Assembly (NCBI RefSeq): GCF_003002955.1
Contig: NZ_PVTJ01000005.1
Location: forward strand, 62,001 to 126,000
Reading direction: 5' to 3'
Origin: Glycomyces artemisiae
GTDB lineage: Bacteria; Actinomycetota; Actinomycetes; Mycobacteriales; Micromonosporaceae
DNA length: 64,000 nt
Numbering within the stretch: the stretch's first letter is position 1; every line of letters begins with the position of its first letter. Under the pieces are notes generated by a model, which searched no databases, had not been told where the DNA came from, and saw only the letters and a program-made list of their open reading frames with translations. Made by a program: the position numbers and the translations under genes. This document shows positions 17,836 through 27,346 of the stretch, one piece after another.

Positions 17836-18642
17836 CTACGCGTACTCGTCCGCGATCTCGCGCGCCCGGTCCCGCGCCGCCTCGATCGCATCCGTCACCG
17901 CGGACCTGGCCCGGTGGTTCTCCAGCTGGCGCACCGCGCTGATCGTCGTCCCCGCCGGGGACTCGACGGCCTCGCGCAGTGCCACGGGGGAGTCGCCGCT
18001 CTCGCGGAGCATCCGGGCCGCGCCCAGGGCCGTCTGCGTCACCAGCTCCTTCGAGACCTCGCGCGGCAGTCCCATGAGGACGCCCGCCTCGGTCATCGCC
18101 TCGGCGAGGTAGTAGAAGTACGCCGGGCCCGAACCCGAGATCGCGGTGACCGCGTCCTGGTGCTTCTCGTCCACCACGAGCGTGCGCCCGAGCGGCTTGA
18201 ACAGCTCCTCGACCGCCGCGAGGCACCGCGCGTCGGCGTGCGTGCCGGGGGAGAGGACCGTCATCGCCTCGTCGACGAGCGCCGGGGTGTTCGGCATCGC
18301 CCGCACCACCGGCGTCGCGTCGGGAAGCCGCTTCTCGAAGAACGCCACGGGAAGGCCCGCGCAGATGCTCACCAGCGGCGTGTCCGCGCGGAACGCGCCC
18401 GACAGCTCGTCGAGGAGCGCTCCCGCGTCCTGCGGCTTCACGGCGACCACGACGACGTCGGCGTCGGCCACGGCCGCCGCGTTCGGCTCGACCCGCACGC
18501 CGTACTGCTCGCGCAGCGCCGCCGCGCGCTCGGCGCTGCGGGCCGTGGCCGTGACCGCGTCGGCCGACCACCCCGCGCGCAGCAGGCCCGACACGATGGC
18601 CTGCCCCATCTTCCCCGCTCCCAGTACCGCGACTCTCCGCAT
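17836..18642 (-). CDS. proC: Pyrroline-5-carboxylate reductase
   Basis: 268 residues; the last step of proline synthesis, reducing P5C with NAD(P)H. Rossmann motif LGAGKMGQA near the N-terminus, the AVKP motif after the fourth strand, RAMPNTPALV, and the C-terminal signature with SGSGPAYFYYLAEAM and SPAGTTISAVRQLE. GGAGG lies 7 nt before the ATG. It is divergent from cydA with about 175 bp between them. Confidence 0.95.
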   Translation of the reverse strand: MRRVAVLGAGKMGQAIVSGLLRAGWSADAVTATARSAERAAALREQYGVRVEPNAAAVADADVVVVAVKPQDAGALLDELSGAFRADTPLVSICAGLPVAFFEKRLPDATPVVRAMPNTPALVDEAMTVLSPGTHADARCLAAVEELFKPLGRTLVVDEKHQDAVTAISGSGPAYFYYLAEAMTEAGVLMGLPREVSKELVTQTALGAARMLRESGDSPVALREAVESPAGTTISAVRQLENHRARSAVTDAIEAARDRAREIADEYA

Positions 18643-18818
18643 CACCGCTCCTCCCGCGTTCCGGACTGCCCATCGATTGTGCCTCGCTCCGCGGGGAACG
18701 GCCGCCCGGTCGTGGTGCCCGATAATGCGAAAAGTAGATGTATTGCGCGTTTCGTCACCTTGGTCCGGCCGAGCTGCCACGATAATCGGACTCAGGCACT
18801 CAGGGCGATTGGGGCGTT

Positions 18819-20225
18819 ATGGACGTTCTCGACTTGGCGCGGATCCAGTTCGGCGTCACGACCGTCTACCACTTCCTCTTCGTGCCCGTCACCATCGGGC
18901 TCTCGCTCCTGGTGGCGATCCTCCAGACCATGTGGCGCTCCACCGGCAAGCCGGTCTACCTGCGCGCCACCAAGTTCTGGGGGAAGCTCTTCCTCATCAA
19001 CATCGCCATGGGCGTGGTCACCGGCATCGTCCAGGAGTTCCAGTTCGGCATGAACTGGTCGGCGTACTCGCGCTTCGTCGGCGACGTGTTCGGCGCGCCC
19101 CTCGCGTTCGAGGCGCTCGTGGCGTTCTTCCTCGAATCGACGTTCATCGGCGTGTGGATCTTCGGCTGGGACCGCCTCAAGCCCGGCCTGCACCTCGCCT
19201 CGATCTGGCTGGTCGCCTTCGGCACCATGGCCTCCGCGTACTTCATCCTCGCCGCCAACGCGTTCATGCAGAACCCGGTCGGCTACCAGCTCAACGAGAC
19301 CGCCGGGCGCGCCGAGCTCACCGACTTCGGCGCGGTCCTCTCCAACCCCGTCGCCCTCGCCGCGTTCCCGCACACCGTGTTCGCGTCCTGGCTCACCGCC
19401 GGGGTCGTCGTCGTCGCCGTCTCCGGCTACCACTTCATGCACCGCCGCGACCTCGACGTGCACCGGCCCGCGATGCGCCTGGGCGTCATGACCACCCTCG
19501 TCGGCGGCCTGGGCCTGATCCTCTCGGGCGACTCGCTCTCGAAGGTCATGACCTCGACGCAGCCGATGAAGATGGCCGCCGCCGAAGCGCTCTACCAGAC
19601 CACCTCGAACGCGCCGTTCTCCGTGCTCACCATCGGGTCCCTCGACGGGCGCCACGGCACCCCCGTCATCGAGATCCCCGGGCTCCTGTCGTTCCTCGCC
19701 ACCGGCTCCTTCGGCGGCACCGTGCAGGGCATCAACGACCTGAACGCCCAGTACAACGAGATCTTCGGGCCCGGCGACTACGTGCCGTACATCCCGCTCA
19801 CCTACTGGTCCTTCCGGTTCATGATCGGGTTCGGGCTCCTCGCCATGGCGATGGCCGTCATCGTCTGGTGGTTCACCCGCCGCGGGCGCCTGCCCGAGCA
19901 CCACCTGTTCTGGCCCGTCGCCATGTGGATGGCCCTGACCCCGTTCCTCGCCAACAGCTCCGGGTGGATCTTCACCGAGATGGGACGCCAGCCGTGGGTC
20001 GTGTTCAGCCTCTACCAGACCAGCGAGGCCGTGTCGCCGCGCGTCGGCGCGGCCACCGTCGCGGCCTCGCTCATCGGGTTCACGCTCGTGTACCTGATCC
20101 TCGCCGTCATCGCCGTGAAGCTGTTCTTCAAGTTCGCGAAGGCGGGCCCGCCCGGCGAGGAGCTCGCGATGTTCACGTCGAGCCCCTCCGACGACCCCGA
20201 CAAGCCGATGGCCTTCGCCTACTAG
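18819..20225 (+). CDS. cydA: Cytochrome bd oxidase subunit I
   Basis: 468 residues, nine membrane helices. It carries heme ligands His (LARIQFGVTTVYHFLF, near the N-terminus), His in a later helix (VSGYHFMHRR) and Met in EFQFGMNWSAYS. It is a short-Q-loop member by length. It oxidises menaquinol and reduces oxygen at low oxygen tension without proton pumping. First gene of cydABDC; the other terminal branch (qcrCAB, ctaE) is also in this window. I found no convincing Rex-type site upstream. Confidence 0.95.
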   Translation: MDVLDLARIQFGVTTVYHFLFVPVTIGLSLLVAILQTMWRSTGKPVYLRATKFWGKLFLINIAMGVVTGIVQEFQFGMNWSAYSRFVGDVFGAPLAFEALVAFFLESTFIGVWIFGWDRLKPGLHLASIWLVAFGTMASAYFILAANAFMQNPVGYQLNETAGRAELTDFGAVLSNPVALAAFPHTVFASWLTAGVVVVAVSGYHFMHRRDLDVHRPAMRLGVMTTLVGGLGLILSGDSLSKVMTSTQPMKMAAAEALYQTTSNAPFSVLTIGSLDGRHGTPVIEIPGLLSFLATGSFGGTVQGINDLNAQYNEIFGPGDYVPYIPLTYWSFRFMIGFGLLAMAMAVIVWWFTRRGRLPEHHLFWPVAMWMALTPFLANSSGWIFTEMGRQPWVVFSLYQTSEAVSPRVGAATVAASLIGFTLVYLILAVIAVKLFFKFAKAGPPGEELAMFTSSPSDDPDKPMAFAY

Positions 20226-20238
20226 CCGAGGACGCCCA

Positions 20239-21237
20239 ATGGAACTGACGACCATCTGGTTCATCGCCGTAGCCGTGCTCTTCACCGGCTACTTCGTCCT
20301 CGAAGGCTTCGACTTCGGCGTCGGCATGCTCATGCCCGTCCTCGGTCGCGAGGAGCGCGAGCGCCGCGCCATGATCAACACGATCGGGCCGGTCTGGGAC
20401 GGCAACGAAGTCTGGCTCATCACCGCCGGCGGCGCCATGTTCGCGGCGTTCCCGCACTGGTACGCCAGCCTGTTCTCCGGGTTCTACCTGCTGTTCTTCC
20501 TGATCCTCCTCGCGCTCATCGTCCGCGGCGTCGCGTTCGAGTACCGCGGCAAGGGCGACACCGACCGGTGGCGCCGCGGCTGGGACCGGTGCCTCACCGC
20601 CGGGTCCGCGCTCGCCGCGTTCCTGTGGGGCATGGTCGTCGCCAACCTCGTGCGCGGCGTGCCCCTCGACGCGAACTTCGACTACACCGGCTCGTTCTGG
20701 TCCCTGCTCAACGGGTACGCGCTCCTCGGCGGTCTCACGATGCTGCTCCTGTTCGCCACGCACGGCGCGTACTTCCTGCACCTGCGCACCACCGGTGCCC
20801 TCAGCGACCGCGCCCGCGCCCTCGGCCTCAAACTCGGCGTCGCCACCGCGGTCCCCGCCCTGGCGTTCCTGCTGTGGACCCAGATCGCCCACGGCAACGC
20901 CGCGTCGCTGGTCCTCATCGTCGTCGCCGTGCTCGGGCTCCTCGCGGGCCTGGCCCTCGACTTCAAGGACCGCAGCGGATGGGCGTTCGCCGCCACCGCG
21001 CTCACGATCGGGCTCGCCTCCGCGGCGCTGTTCTGCGCCCTGTGGCCCGACGTCCTGCCGTCCACATCAGACGCCGCCAACAGCCTGACGCACGAGAACG
21101 CGGCCGCCACGCAGAAGACCCTCGGCATCATGACCTGGGCCGCGATCGTGTTCCTGCCGATCGTGCTGCTCTACCAGGGCTGGACCTACTGGGTCTTCCG
21201 CAAGCGCGTCGCCGTCGAGAGGATCCCGGTCGCATGA
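20239..21237 (+). CDS. cydB: Cytochrome bd oxidase subunit II
   Basis: 332 residues, about eight helices, starting with the family pattern WFIAVAVLFTGYFVLEGFDF and GPVWDGNEVWLITAGGA. It forms the heterodimer with CydA. It starts 13 bp after cydA and overlaps cydD by four bases (ATGA). Confidence 0.95.
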   Translation: MELTTIWFIAVAVLFTGYFVLEGFDFGVGMLMPVLGREERERRAMINTIGPVWDGNEVWLITAGGAMFAAFPHWYASLFSGFYLLFFLILLALIVRGVAFEYRGKGDTDRWRRGWDRCLTAGSALAAFLWGMVVANLVRGVPLDANFDYTGSFWSLLNGYALLGGLTMLLLFATHGAYFLHLRTTGALSDRARALGLKLGVATAVPALAFLLWTQIAHGNAASLVLIVVAVLGLLAGLALDFKDRSGWAFAATALTIGLASAALFCALWPDVLPSTSDAANSLTHENAAATQKTLGIMTWAAIVFLPIVLLYQGWTYWVFRKRVAVERIPVA

Positions 21238-22934
21238 CCCAGCTCGCCCCGAAACCCGACACCGGCGCGTTCGACCGCCGCCTGCTCCACCGCGCGAAGG
21301 GCGCCACCGTCTACATCGGCGTGTGCGCCGGGCTCGGGCTCGCCCAGACCGCGTGCGTGATCGCCGGGGCCTGGCTCATCGCCTCCCTCATCGCAGGGGC
21401 CTTCGCCGGAGGCCGCGACCTCGCCTCCCTCGCACCGGAACTCGTCGGCCTCGCCGCGGTCCTCGCCGCCCGCGCCCTCCTCGCCTCCGTGCAGGAGGCC
21501 GCCGCGCACCGCGCCGCCGCGGGCGTCAAGTCCGGCCTGCGCCGCCAGGCCCTCGACAAGCTCATGCACCTGCCCTCCGGGACCCGCCACACCGGGGAGA
21601 CCGCGAACCTCCTCGTCCGCGGCGTCGACGCCCTCGACGCGTACTTCGCGCGGTACCTGCCGCAGCTCGTGCTCGCCGCGATCGTCCCCGTCGGCGTCCT
21701 GGCCGTCATGGTCGTCGCCTACCCGCCCGCGGCGCTCATCGTGCTCCTGACGCTGCCGCTGATCCCCTTGTTCGGCATCCTCATCGGCCGCTACACGAAG
21801 GCCCGCGCTGAACGCCAGTGGGCGTCGACCTCCGCGCTCGCGCACCACTTCGCCGACCTCGTCGCCGGGCTCCCGACCCTGAAGGCCTTCGGCCGCGCCG
21901 CCAAGCAGGCGGGCGCCATCGAGGCGACCACGGGGGAGTACCGGCGCCGCTCGATGGCGCTGCTGCGCGTGGCGTTCTGCTCCGCGCTCGTCCTCGAACT
22001 CGCCGCGTCCCTCTCGGTCGCGATCGTCGCCGTCACCGTCGGCGTCCAGCTCGTGGAGGGCGGCCTCGCCGGGGCCGCCGGGCTCCAGACCGCGCTGCTC
22101 GTCCTCATCCTCGCGCCCGAGGCGTACCTGCCGCTGCGCAACGTCGGCGCCCACTACCACGCCAGCGCCGAAGGGCTCGCCGCCGCCGAGCAGGTCTTCG
22201 GCATCCTCGCCGAGGCCCCCGAGCCCGGCGCCGAACCCGCCCCGGAAGCCCCGCAGACCGGCGCCGCCGCGCTCCCCAGCGCCCCGCACATCGCGCCGCC
22301 GCTGCGCCGCGCGCCCACGATCATGTTCCGCCGCACCGTCTTCGCCTACCCGGGCCGCGACCCGCTCCCGGAGCTGAGCCTGACGGTCCCCGCCGCGCAG
22401 ACCACCGTCCTCACCGCCCGCTCCGGCGCCGGGAAGTCCACACTGCTCGCCGCGCTCCTCGGCTTCCGGCGGCCCGTGGGCGGCTCGATCGCGTTCGACG
22501 GCACCGACCTCACCCGCCTCGACCTCGAAGCGATCCGCCGTTCCGTCGCGTGGCTCCCGCAGAAGCCCGTCCTCATCGACGGCACCGTCGCCGACAACGT
22601 GCGCCTCGCCGTCCCCTACGAGCCCTCCGACCCCGCCGTCGCCAAGGCCATCGCGGCCGCGCACGCCCCCGACGGGCGCCGCCGCGTCGCCGCCAGCGGC
22701 GCCGGGCTCTCCGCGGGCGAGGCCGCCCGCGTCGGCCTCGCGAGGCTCCTGCTCCGCGCCGACCTCCTCGACACGCCCGTGCTGCTCCTCGACGAGCCGA
22801 CCGCGCACCTCGACGCCGACACCGAGCGGGCCGTCCTCGAATCGTTCGAGCCGTACCGCGAGAACCGCACCGTCCTGATCGCCTCCCACCGCGACGCGGT
22901 GCGCGCGATCGCCGACCGAGAGGTGGACTGGTAA
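21234..22934 (+). CDS. cydD: ABC exporter CydD, assembly factor for cytochrome bd
   Basis: 566 residues: a six-helix exporter membrane domain (about 20-310) then an ATPase domain with Walker A RSGAGKST, a shortened signature GLSAGEAARV and Walker B VLLLDEPTAHLD. A low-complexity Pro/Ala linker (about 325-355) joins the two. With CydC it exports cysteine/glutathione or otherwise provides the environment for bd heme assembly. Overlaps cydB at the start and cydC at the end (TAATG). Confidence 0.9.
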   Translation: MTQLAPKPDTGAFDRRLLHRAKGATVYIGVCAGLGLAQTACVIAGAWLIASLIAGAFAGGRDLASLAPELVGLAAVLAARALLASVQEAAAHRAAAGVKSGLRRQALDKLMHLPSGTRHTGETANLLVRGVDALDAYFARYLPQLVLAAIVPVGVLAVMVVAYPPAALIVLLTLPLIPLFGILIGRYTKARAERQWASTSALAHHFADLVAGLPTLKAFGRAAKQAGAIEATTGEYRRRSMALLRVAFCSALVLELAASLSVAIVAVTVGVQLVEGGLAGAAGLQTALLVLILAPEAYLPLRNVGAHYHASAEGLAAAEQVFGILAEAPEPGAEPAPEAPQTGAAALPSAPHIAPPLRRAPTIMFRRTVFAYPGRDPLPELSLTVPAAQTTVLTARSGAGKSTLLAALLGFRRPVGGSIAFDGTDLTRLDLEAIRRSVAWLPQKPVLIDGTVADNVRLAVPYEPSDPAVAKAIAAAHAPDGRRRVAASGAGLSAGEAARVGLARLLLRADLLDTPVLLLDEPTAHLDADTERAVLESFEPYRENRTVLIASHRDAVRAIADREVDW

Positions 22935-24625
22935 TGGCCAAGCGCCCCAACACGATCGCCCTGCGGCTCGTTCTCGGCGCCGTCCTCGGGTCCCTCGCGC
23001 AGCTCTCCGCGCTCGGGCTCCTCGCCGTCTCCGCGTACCTCATCTCCCGCGCCTGGGAGCAGCCCCCGATCCTGTACCTGATGGTCGCCATCACCTCGGT
23101 GCGCGCCTTCGGGATCGGCCGCGGGGTCCTGCGCTACGCCGAGCGCCTCGTCTCCCACGACGCGGCCTTCCGCGGCCTCGAACGCCTCCGCGTCGCCGTG
23201 TGGCGCAAGCTCGTGCGCCTCGCGCCCGCCGGGCTCCCCGTGTGGCGCTCCGGCGACCTCCAGGCCCGCCTCGTCGACGACGTCGACGGCACCGGCGACC
23301 GGTGGCTGCGCGGCACGCTCCCCCTCGCCGCCGCCGTCATCACCGCCGCCGCGGCGGTCGTGATCCAGTCCGCGATCCTCCCCGCCGCCGGGGCGATCCT
23401 GGCCCTCGCGCTCCTCGCCGCGGCCCTCGCCGGGCCCGCGCTCGCGTCCTGGTCCGCCCGGTACGCGCTGCGCGCCACCGCCGCCGAACGCGGCGACCTC
23501 ACCGAGAACGTGCGCGCCTGCCTCCACGGCCGCGAAGAGCTCGTCGCCGCCGGGACCGACGCCGTCGCGCTCGAACGCGCCCTCGCCGGCGACGAGCGCC
23601 TGCGCCGCGCCCACGCCCGCATCGCCTGGAGCGCCGGCCTCGGCCAGGCCGCCGGGCTCCTCGCCATGGCCGCCGCCGTCACCGGCGCCCTGTGGACCGG
23701 CATCCCCGCCGTCGCCGACGGGACCCTCGACGGGGTCCTCCTCGCGTGCCTCGCGCTCGTCCCGCTCGCCGCGTTCGAGCCCGTCCTCGCCCTCCCCGCC
23801 GCCGCGCAGCAGACCGCCGCCGCCAAGGAGAGCGGCCGCCGCCTCGTCGAGATCACCCGCGAGCCCGAGCCGCGGCCCGACCCGGCAGAGCCCATGGACT
23901 TCGAGCCCAACCCGCTCGGCGGCCCCCCGTTCATCGAGATCAAGCGCCTCTCGGTCACCTGGCCCGGCGCCGACCGGCCCGCCATCGAGGGCTTCGACCT
24001 CAAGATCCAGCCCGGCGAGCGCGTCGCCGTCATGGGCCCCTCCGGGTCCGGGAAGTCCACGCTCGCCGCCGCCCTCATGGGCTTCCTGCCCTACGAGGGG
24101 TCCCTGCGCTTCGGCGGCGTCGAACTCGCCGAGTACGACGGCGACGACGTGCGCCGCACCGTCGGCCTCTGCTCCCAGGACGCCCACGTGTTCGACACCA
24201 CACTCGCCGAGAACCTGCGGCTCGCCCGCACCAGTGCGACTGACGACGAACTGGTCCGGGCCCTGCGCTGGGCCGGGCTCCGCGACTGGTTCGACGGCCT
24301 GGACCTGGGCCTCCAGACCCCGCTCGGGGAGCACGGCCGGGCGGTCTCCGGCGGCGAGCGCGGCCGCATCGCCCTCGCCCGCTGCCTCCTCGCCGACCGC
24401 GAGGTCCTCGTCCTCGACGAGTTCGACGCCCACCTCGATGCGGCCACCGCCGAACGCGTACTCCGCACGGCCGCGGCCGCTCTTGAAGGCAAGACCGCCG
24501 TGATCATCACCCACCGCCCCCTGCCCGACGGCGTCGTCGACCGGACCGTGCACCTGCGCCCGCCGGTGCCCGCGCCGCGTGACGCGCCGCTCAGTGCGCT
24601 TTTGGACCTGGCTCCACGTGGGTAG
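22934..24625 (+). CDS. cydC: ABC exporter CydC, assembly factor for cytochrome bd
   Basis: 563 residues, translationally coupled to cydD (TAATG). Membrane domain with RAFGIGRGVLRYAERLVSHDA, the CydC hallmark; ATPase domain with Walker A GPSGSGKST, signature VSGGERGR and Walker B VLVLDEFDAHLD, where Phe replaces the usual Pro. Probably the last gene of the cyd operon, as hairpins follow. Confidence 0.9.
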   Translation: MAKRPNTIALRLVLGAVLGSLAQLSALGLLAVSAYLISRAWEQPPILYLMVAITSVRAFGIGRGVLRYAERLVSHDAAFRGLERLRVAVWRKLVRLAPAGLPVWRSGDLQARLVDDVDGTGDRWLRGTLPLAAAVITAAAAVVIQSAILPAAGAILALALLAAALAGPALASWSARYALRATAAERGDLTENVRACLHGREELVAAGTDAVALERALAGDERLRRAHARIAWSAGLGQAAGLLAMAAAVTGALWTGIPAVADGTLDGVLLACLALVPLAAFEPVLALPAAAQQTAAAKESGRRLVEITREPEPRPDPAEPMDFEPNPLGGPPFIEIKRLSVTWPGADRPAIEGFDLKIQPGERVAVMGPSGSGKSTLAAALMGFLPYEGSLRFGGVELAEYDGDDVRRTVGLCSQDAHVFDTTLAENLRLARTSATDDELVRALRWAGLRDWFDGLDLGLQTPLGEHGRAVSGGERGRIALARCLLADREVLVLDEFDAHLDAATAERVLRTAAAALEGKTAVIITHRPLPDGVVDRTVHLRPPVPAPRDAPLSALLDLAPRG

Positions 24626-24635
24626 ACTCCCGGAA

Positions 24636-24692
24636 CGGTACTCCCAGTACCGAGCGGTGGAATTGCATAGAACCGGCCCCGTCCGGGGCCTT
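24636..24692 (+). terminator. Two hairpins after the cyd operon
   Basis: CGGTACT-CCC-AGTACCG (24636-24652), then the GC palindrome GGCCCCGTCCGGGGCC (24675-24690) ending in TT. The second is the likelier terminator, though its U-tract is minimal. Confidence 0.45.
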
Positions 24693-24720
24693 CCGACTCG
24701 CATAAGGCATTGATGCAGCA

Positions 24721-25359
24721 GTGAACACATCTGCTCCCACATCCGGTACCAAGCCGCCCAGCTCGGGGCAGCGCTGGCCCGACGGATGGACCAAGCTCCA
24801 CGTCTACCTGACCGACCTCGACGAGGTCAAAGCCGTCGCGGAGTCCTACCGGCCGGTCATCGACCGCGCCGCGGACAAGCCCGTCGCCCACGAGTGGCTC
24901 CACGCCACGATCGCGTCCGTCGAGTGCGACGCCGCCGGGCTCGGCGACGACGTGCGCCGCAAGCTCGTCGACCGCCTCCGGGAGAAGACCGCCGAGGTCC
25001 CCTCGTTCAAGCTCACCGTCGGGCCCGCGCTGGCCGCGACCGGCGGGGTCCTGCTCGACACGTTCCCGGGCACGCACTTCGACGCGCTCGTCGCGAACTG
25101 CGTGGAGGCGATCAACGAGATCGTCGAAGGCGACGTCGGCCGCCCGTGCGGCGGGCCGGGCCACGTCTCGCTGTCCTACCGCGCCGACGCGGTCGGGGTC
25201 GACACCTCCCGCGGCGCGATCCAGAACAGGCTGCGCGACGTCCGGCCGGGTCGGACGGAAATCACAGTCACCGGGGTAGACCTCGTCCGAGTCATCCAAA
25301 GCGAGGACGCCTCGACTTACACGTGGGAGCACATCGCGCGGATTCCCTTGGGCGCGTAG
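24721..25359 (+). CDS. 2H phosphoesterase / 2'-5' RNA ligase-like protein
   Basis: 212 residues with two His motifs spaced as in the 2H superfamily: HATIAS (about residue 61) and HVSLSY (about 149). Such proteins cleave or ligate 2'-5' linked or cyclic phosphates in RNA and small nucleotides; the substrate here is unknown. The GTG at 24721 has only a weak ribosome site. A long hairpin follows the stop. Confidence 0.7.
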   Translation: MNTSAPTSGTKPPSSGQRWPDGWTKLHVYLTDLDEVKAVAESYRPVIDRAADKPVAHEWLHATIASVECDAAGLGDDVRRKLVDRLREKTAEVPSFKLTVGPALAATGGVLLDTFPGTHFDALVANCVEAINEIVEGDVGRPCGGPGHVSLSYRADAVGVDTSRGAIQNRLRDVRPGRTEITVTGVDLVRVIQSEDASTYTWEHIARIPLGA

Positions 25360-25374
25360 GCATCTCATGTCTCC

Positions 25375-25404
25375 AACGGGCGTCGCCTCCGGGCGGCGCC
25401 CGTT
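25375..25404 (+). terminator. Hairpin terminator after the 2H phosphoesterase gene
   Basis: A 13-bp stem with one G-U pair (25375-25387 with 25392-25404) and a TCCG loop, starting 15 bp after the stop. No long U-tract. Confidence 0.6.
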
Positions 25405-25593
25405 GCGGTTGACGCCTGGGACGCGAATCTGCAACCATTTTGTCACTGCCCTGTGGCCTACTGTTGAGACACGTGTCAGAGACCGGCCACGTGGCGTTCA
25501 GGCGTGGTCGACGTAGACCTGCCTCCGCCTGCGCCGGCAGCAGTCCCGGTAGACCCCGGATCGGCGAAAGCCGCAAGTGTCAGGAGGTGTCGA

Positions 25594-27282
25594 TTGTTCG
25601 CAGCCGATGACCGTCGTATCGCAACCCGAGCGACAGAGTTCGTCCGACCGGCCGAAGAACTGGTGGAGCCCAAGCCCCTCGATCCTCCGGCCGCCGCCCG
25701 CACCGAGGTCACCGAGCCCTACGGCTTCTTCACCGACCTCGACTCCGGGCACATCCTCCACTCAGGGGAGATCCGCCCCGCGTACGCCCTCGGCGCCCCC
25801 ACCCCCCTGGAGGTGTGGCGCCGCAACCTGGAGATCGTCACCGCGATCCTCACCGCCGCGGGCGTCGACTTCTTCGCCGTGCCCGGCTTCAGCCTCACCC
25901 GGCCCGTCCTCGGCGTCGCCGCCGCCGACCGCCAGCGCGTCTGCACCGCCCTCGCCATGCTCTGCGAGTCCACCGGCGGTCGCCTCTCCGTGCCCGAGCC
26001 CGCGTTCCGCGAGTCCGAGCTCGGCCTCACCCGCCCCCAATGGGCCCGCCGCACCGACATGGGCGACGTGCCGCTGGTCCGCGCCTCCTGGCTGTGGACC
26101 GACACCGGACGCGACCTCGTCTTCGGCCCGGACTACGGCTGCGATGTCGAGTTCTGGACCGACACCGGCGACGGGCACCTCCTGGCGCCCAGGCACAACC
26201 GGATCAGCCCCCTCGTCCGCCAGGGCGGCGCCCGGGTGTCGGCTCCCGGGCGCCTCTTCACGGCCCTGGGGAGCGGCGCCCGCGCGGGCCTGCCGGACCT
26301 CCCGACCCGCCCGGAGTTCGCGCGGCCCGGACCCGACCACGTCGGCTTCCCGATCGACGTCGTCTACACCTGGGTCGACGGCGCCGACCACGCCTGGCGC
26401 CGCCGCCGCGCCGACGCCGACCAGTCGCCGTACCACGCCGAGTCCGACAACGACGCCCGCTACATCGACCGCGAGGAGCTGCGGTTCTCGCTGCGCTCGC
26501 TGCACCTGAACGCGCCGTGGGTCCGCCACGTGTACCTGGTGACCGACCGGCAGCGCCCGCACTGGCTCGAAGACGCCCCGGGGCTCACCGTCGTCGACCA
26601 CCGCGACCTGTTCGACGACCCGGACTCGCTGCCCACCTTCAACTCCCATGCGATCGAGACGCAGCTCCACCGCATCGAGGGGCTGAGCGAGCACTTCCTG
26701 TACTTCAACGACGACATGTTCATCGGCCGCCCGGTGGGGCCGCAGCTGTTCTTCGAGCCGAACGGCCTGGCCCGGTTCTTCCCGGCGCAGACGTTCATCG
26801 ACATGGACCCGGTCAGCCTCGCCGACTCGCCGCCGAACGCGGCCTTCAAGAACGACCGCGCGCTCATCGACGGCGCCTTCGGCCGCACAGTCTCCCGGAT
26901 GATGAAGCACGTGCCGTACCCGTTGCAGCGAAGCGTCCTCGCCGAGATGGCGAAGGAGTTCGACGAGGAGATGGGGCGGACCGCCAGGAGCGCGTTCCGC
27001 AGCGTCTCCGACGTCTCCGCGGTGACCCTCCAGCACTACTACGCGTACCTCTCGGGCCGCGCCGTCTCCGGCCAGGCCCAGGTCGAGTACGTGGAGCTGG
27101 GGATGCCGGGCGTCGCCGAGCGCCTGGAGCTGCTGCTGGAGCGGCGCGACCGGGAGACGTTCTGCATCAACGACGCCGGGCTCCCGGAGGAGCTGGCCGA
27201 GGAGCGCTCGGCGATGATGCGGCGCTTCCTGGAGGCGTACTTCCCGGTGGCCTCGCCTTGGGAGAAGGCGCTGGCGCTGTAA
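25594..27282 (+). CDS. Stealth-family sugar-phosphate transferase
   Basis: 562 residues. The Stealth conserved regions occur in order: CR1 IDVVYTWVDGADHAW (about 255), CR2 around YIDREELRFSLRSLHLNAPWV and FNSHAIETQLHRIEGLSEHFLYFNDDMFIG, CR3 with HVPYPL, and CR4 ending the protein. Relatives are hexose-1-phosphate transferases that build capsular or cell-wall phosphoglycans (for example SacB, CpsY). The N-terminal 250 residues resemble no named domain I can place. A TTG at 25594 is preferred as start because AGGAGG lies 6 nt upstream; a GTG at 25504 has no ribosome site. A perfect 10-bp palindrome GACACGTGTC (25468-25477) upstream may be an operator. No polysaccharide genes are adjacent. Confidence 0.85.
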   Translation: MFAADDRRIATRATEFVRPAEELVEPKPLDPPAAARTEVTEPYGFFTDLDSGHILHSGEIRPAYALGAPTPLEVWRRNLEIVTAILTAAGVDFFAVPGFSLTRPVLGVAAADRQRVCTALAMLCESTGGRLSVPEPAFRESELGLTRPQWARRTDMGDVPLVRASWLWTDTGRDLVFGPDYGCDVEFWTDTGDGHLLAPRHNRISPLVRQGGARVSAPGRLFTALGSGARAGLPDLPTRPEFARPGPDHVGFPIDVVYTWVDGADHAWRRRRADADQSPYHAESDNDARYIDREELRFSLRSLHLNAPWVRHVYLVTDRQRPHWLEDAPGLTVVDHRDLFDDPDSLPTFNSHAIETQLHRIEGLSEHFLYFNDDMFIGRPVGPQLFFEPNGLARFFPAQTFIDMDPVSLADSPPNAAFKNDRALIDGAFGRTVSRMMKHVPYPLQRSVLAEMAKEFDEEMGRTARSAFRSVSDVSAVTLQHYYAYLSGRAVSGQAQVEYVELGMPGVAERLELLLERRDRETFCINDAGLPEELAEERSAMMRRFLEAYFPVASPWEKALAL

Positions 27283-27286
27283 GCGA

Positions 27287-27340
27287 AAGGGCCCGGATCG
27301 TGCATCCTATAGGAAATAGGATGCACGATCCGGGCCCCTT
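27287..27340. terminator. Very long bidirectional terminator
   Basis: About 23 paired bases of inverted repeat (27287-27310 with 27316-27340), 5-base loop, flanked by A-rich and T-rich ends, between the convergent Stealth and peptidase genes. Confidence 0.85.
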
Positions 27341-27346
27341 ACGGCC

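Noticed and set aside
18643-18818. A Rex-type redox operator before cydA
   Set aside because: No sequence close to TTGTGAA-N6-TTCACAA was found; the AT-rich stretch near 18720-18760 has no convincing dyad.
24636-24720. A small RNA or tRNA-like element before the 2H phosphoesterase gene
   Set aside because: Two simple hairpins account for the structure; no cloverleaf or conserved loop is seen.
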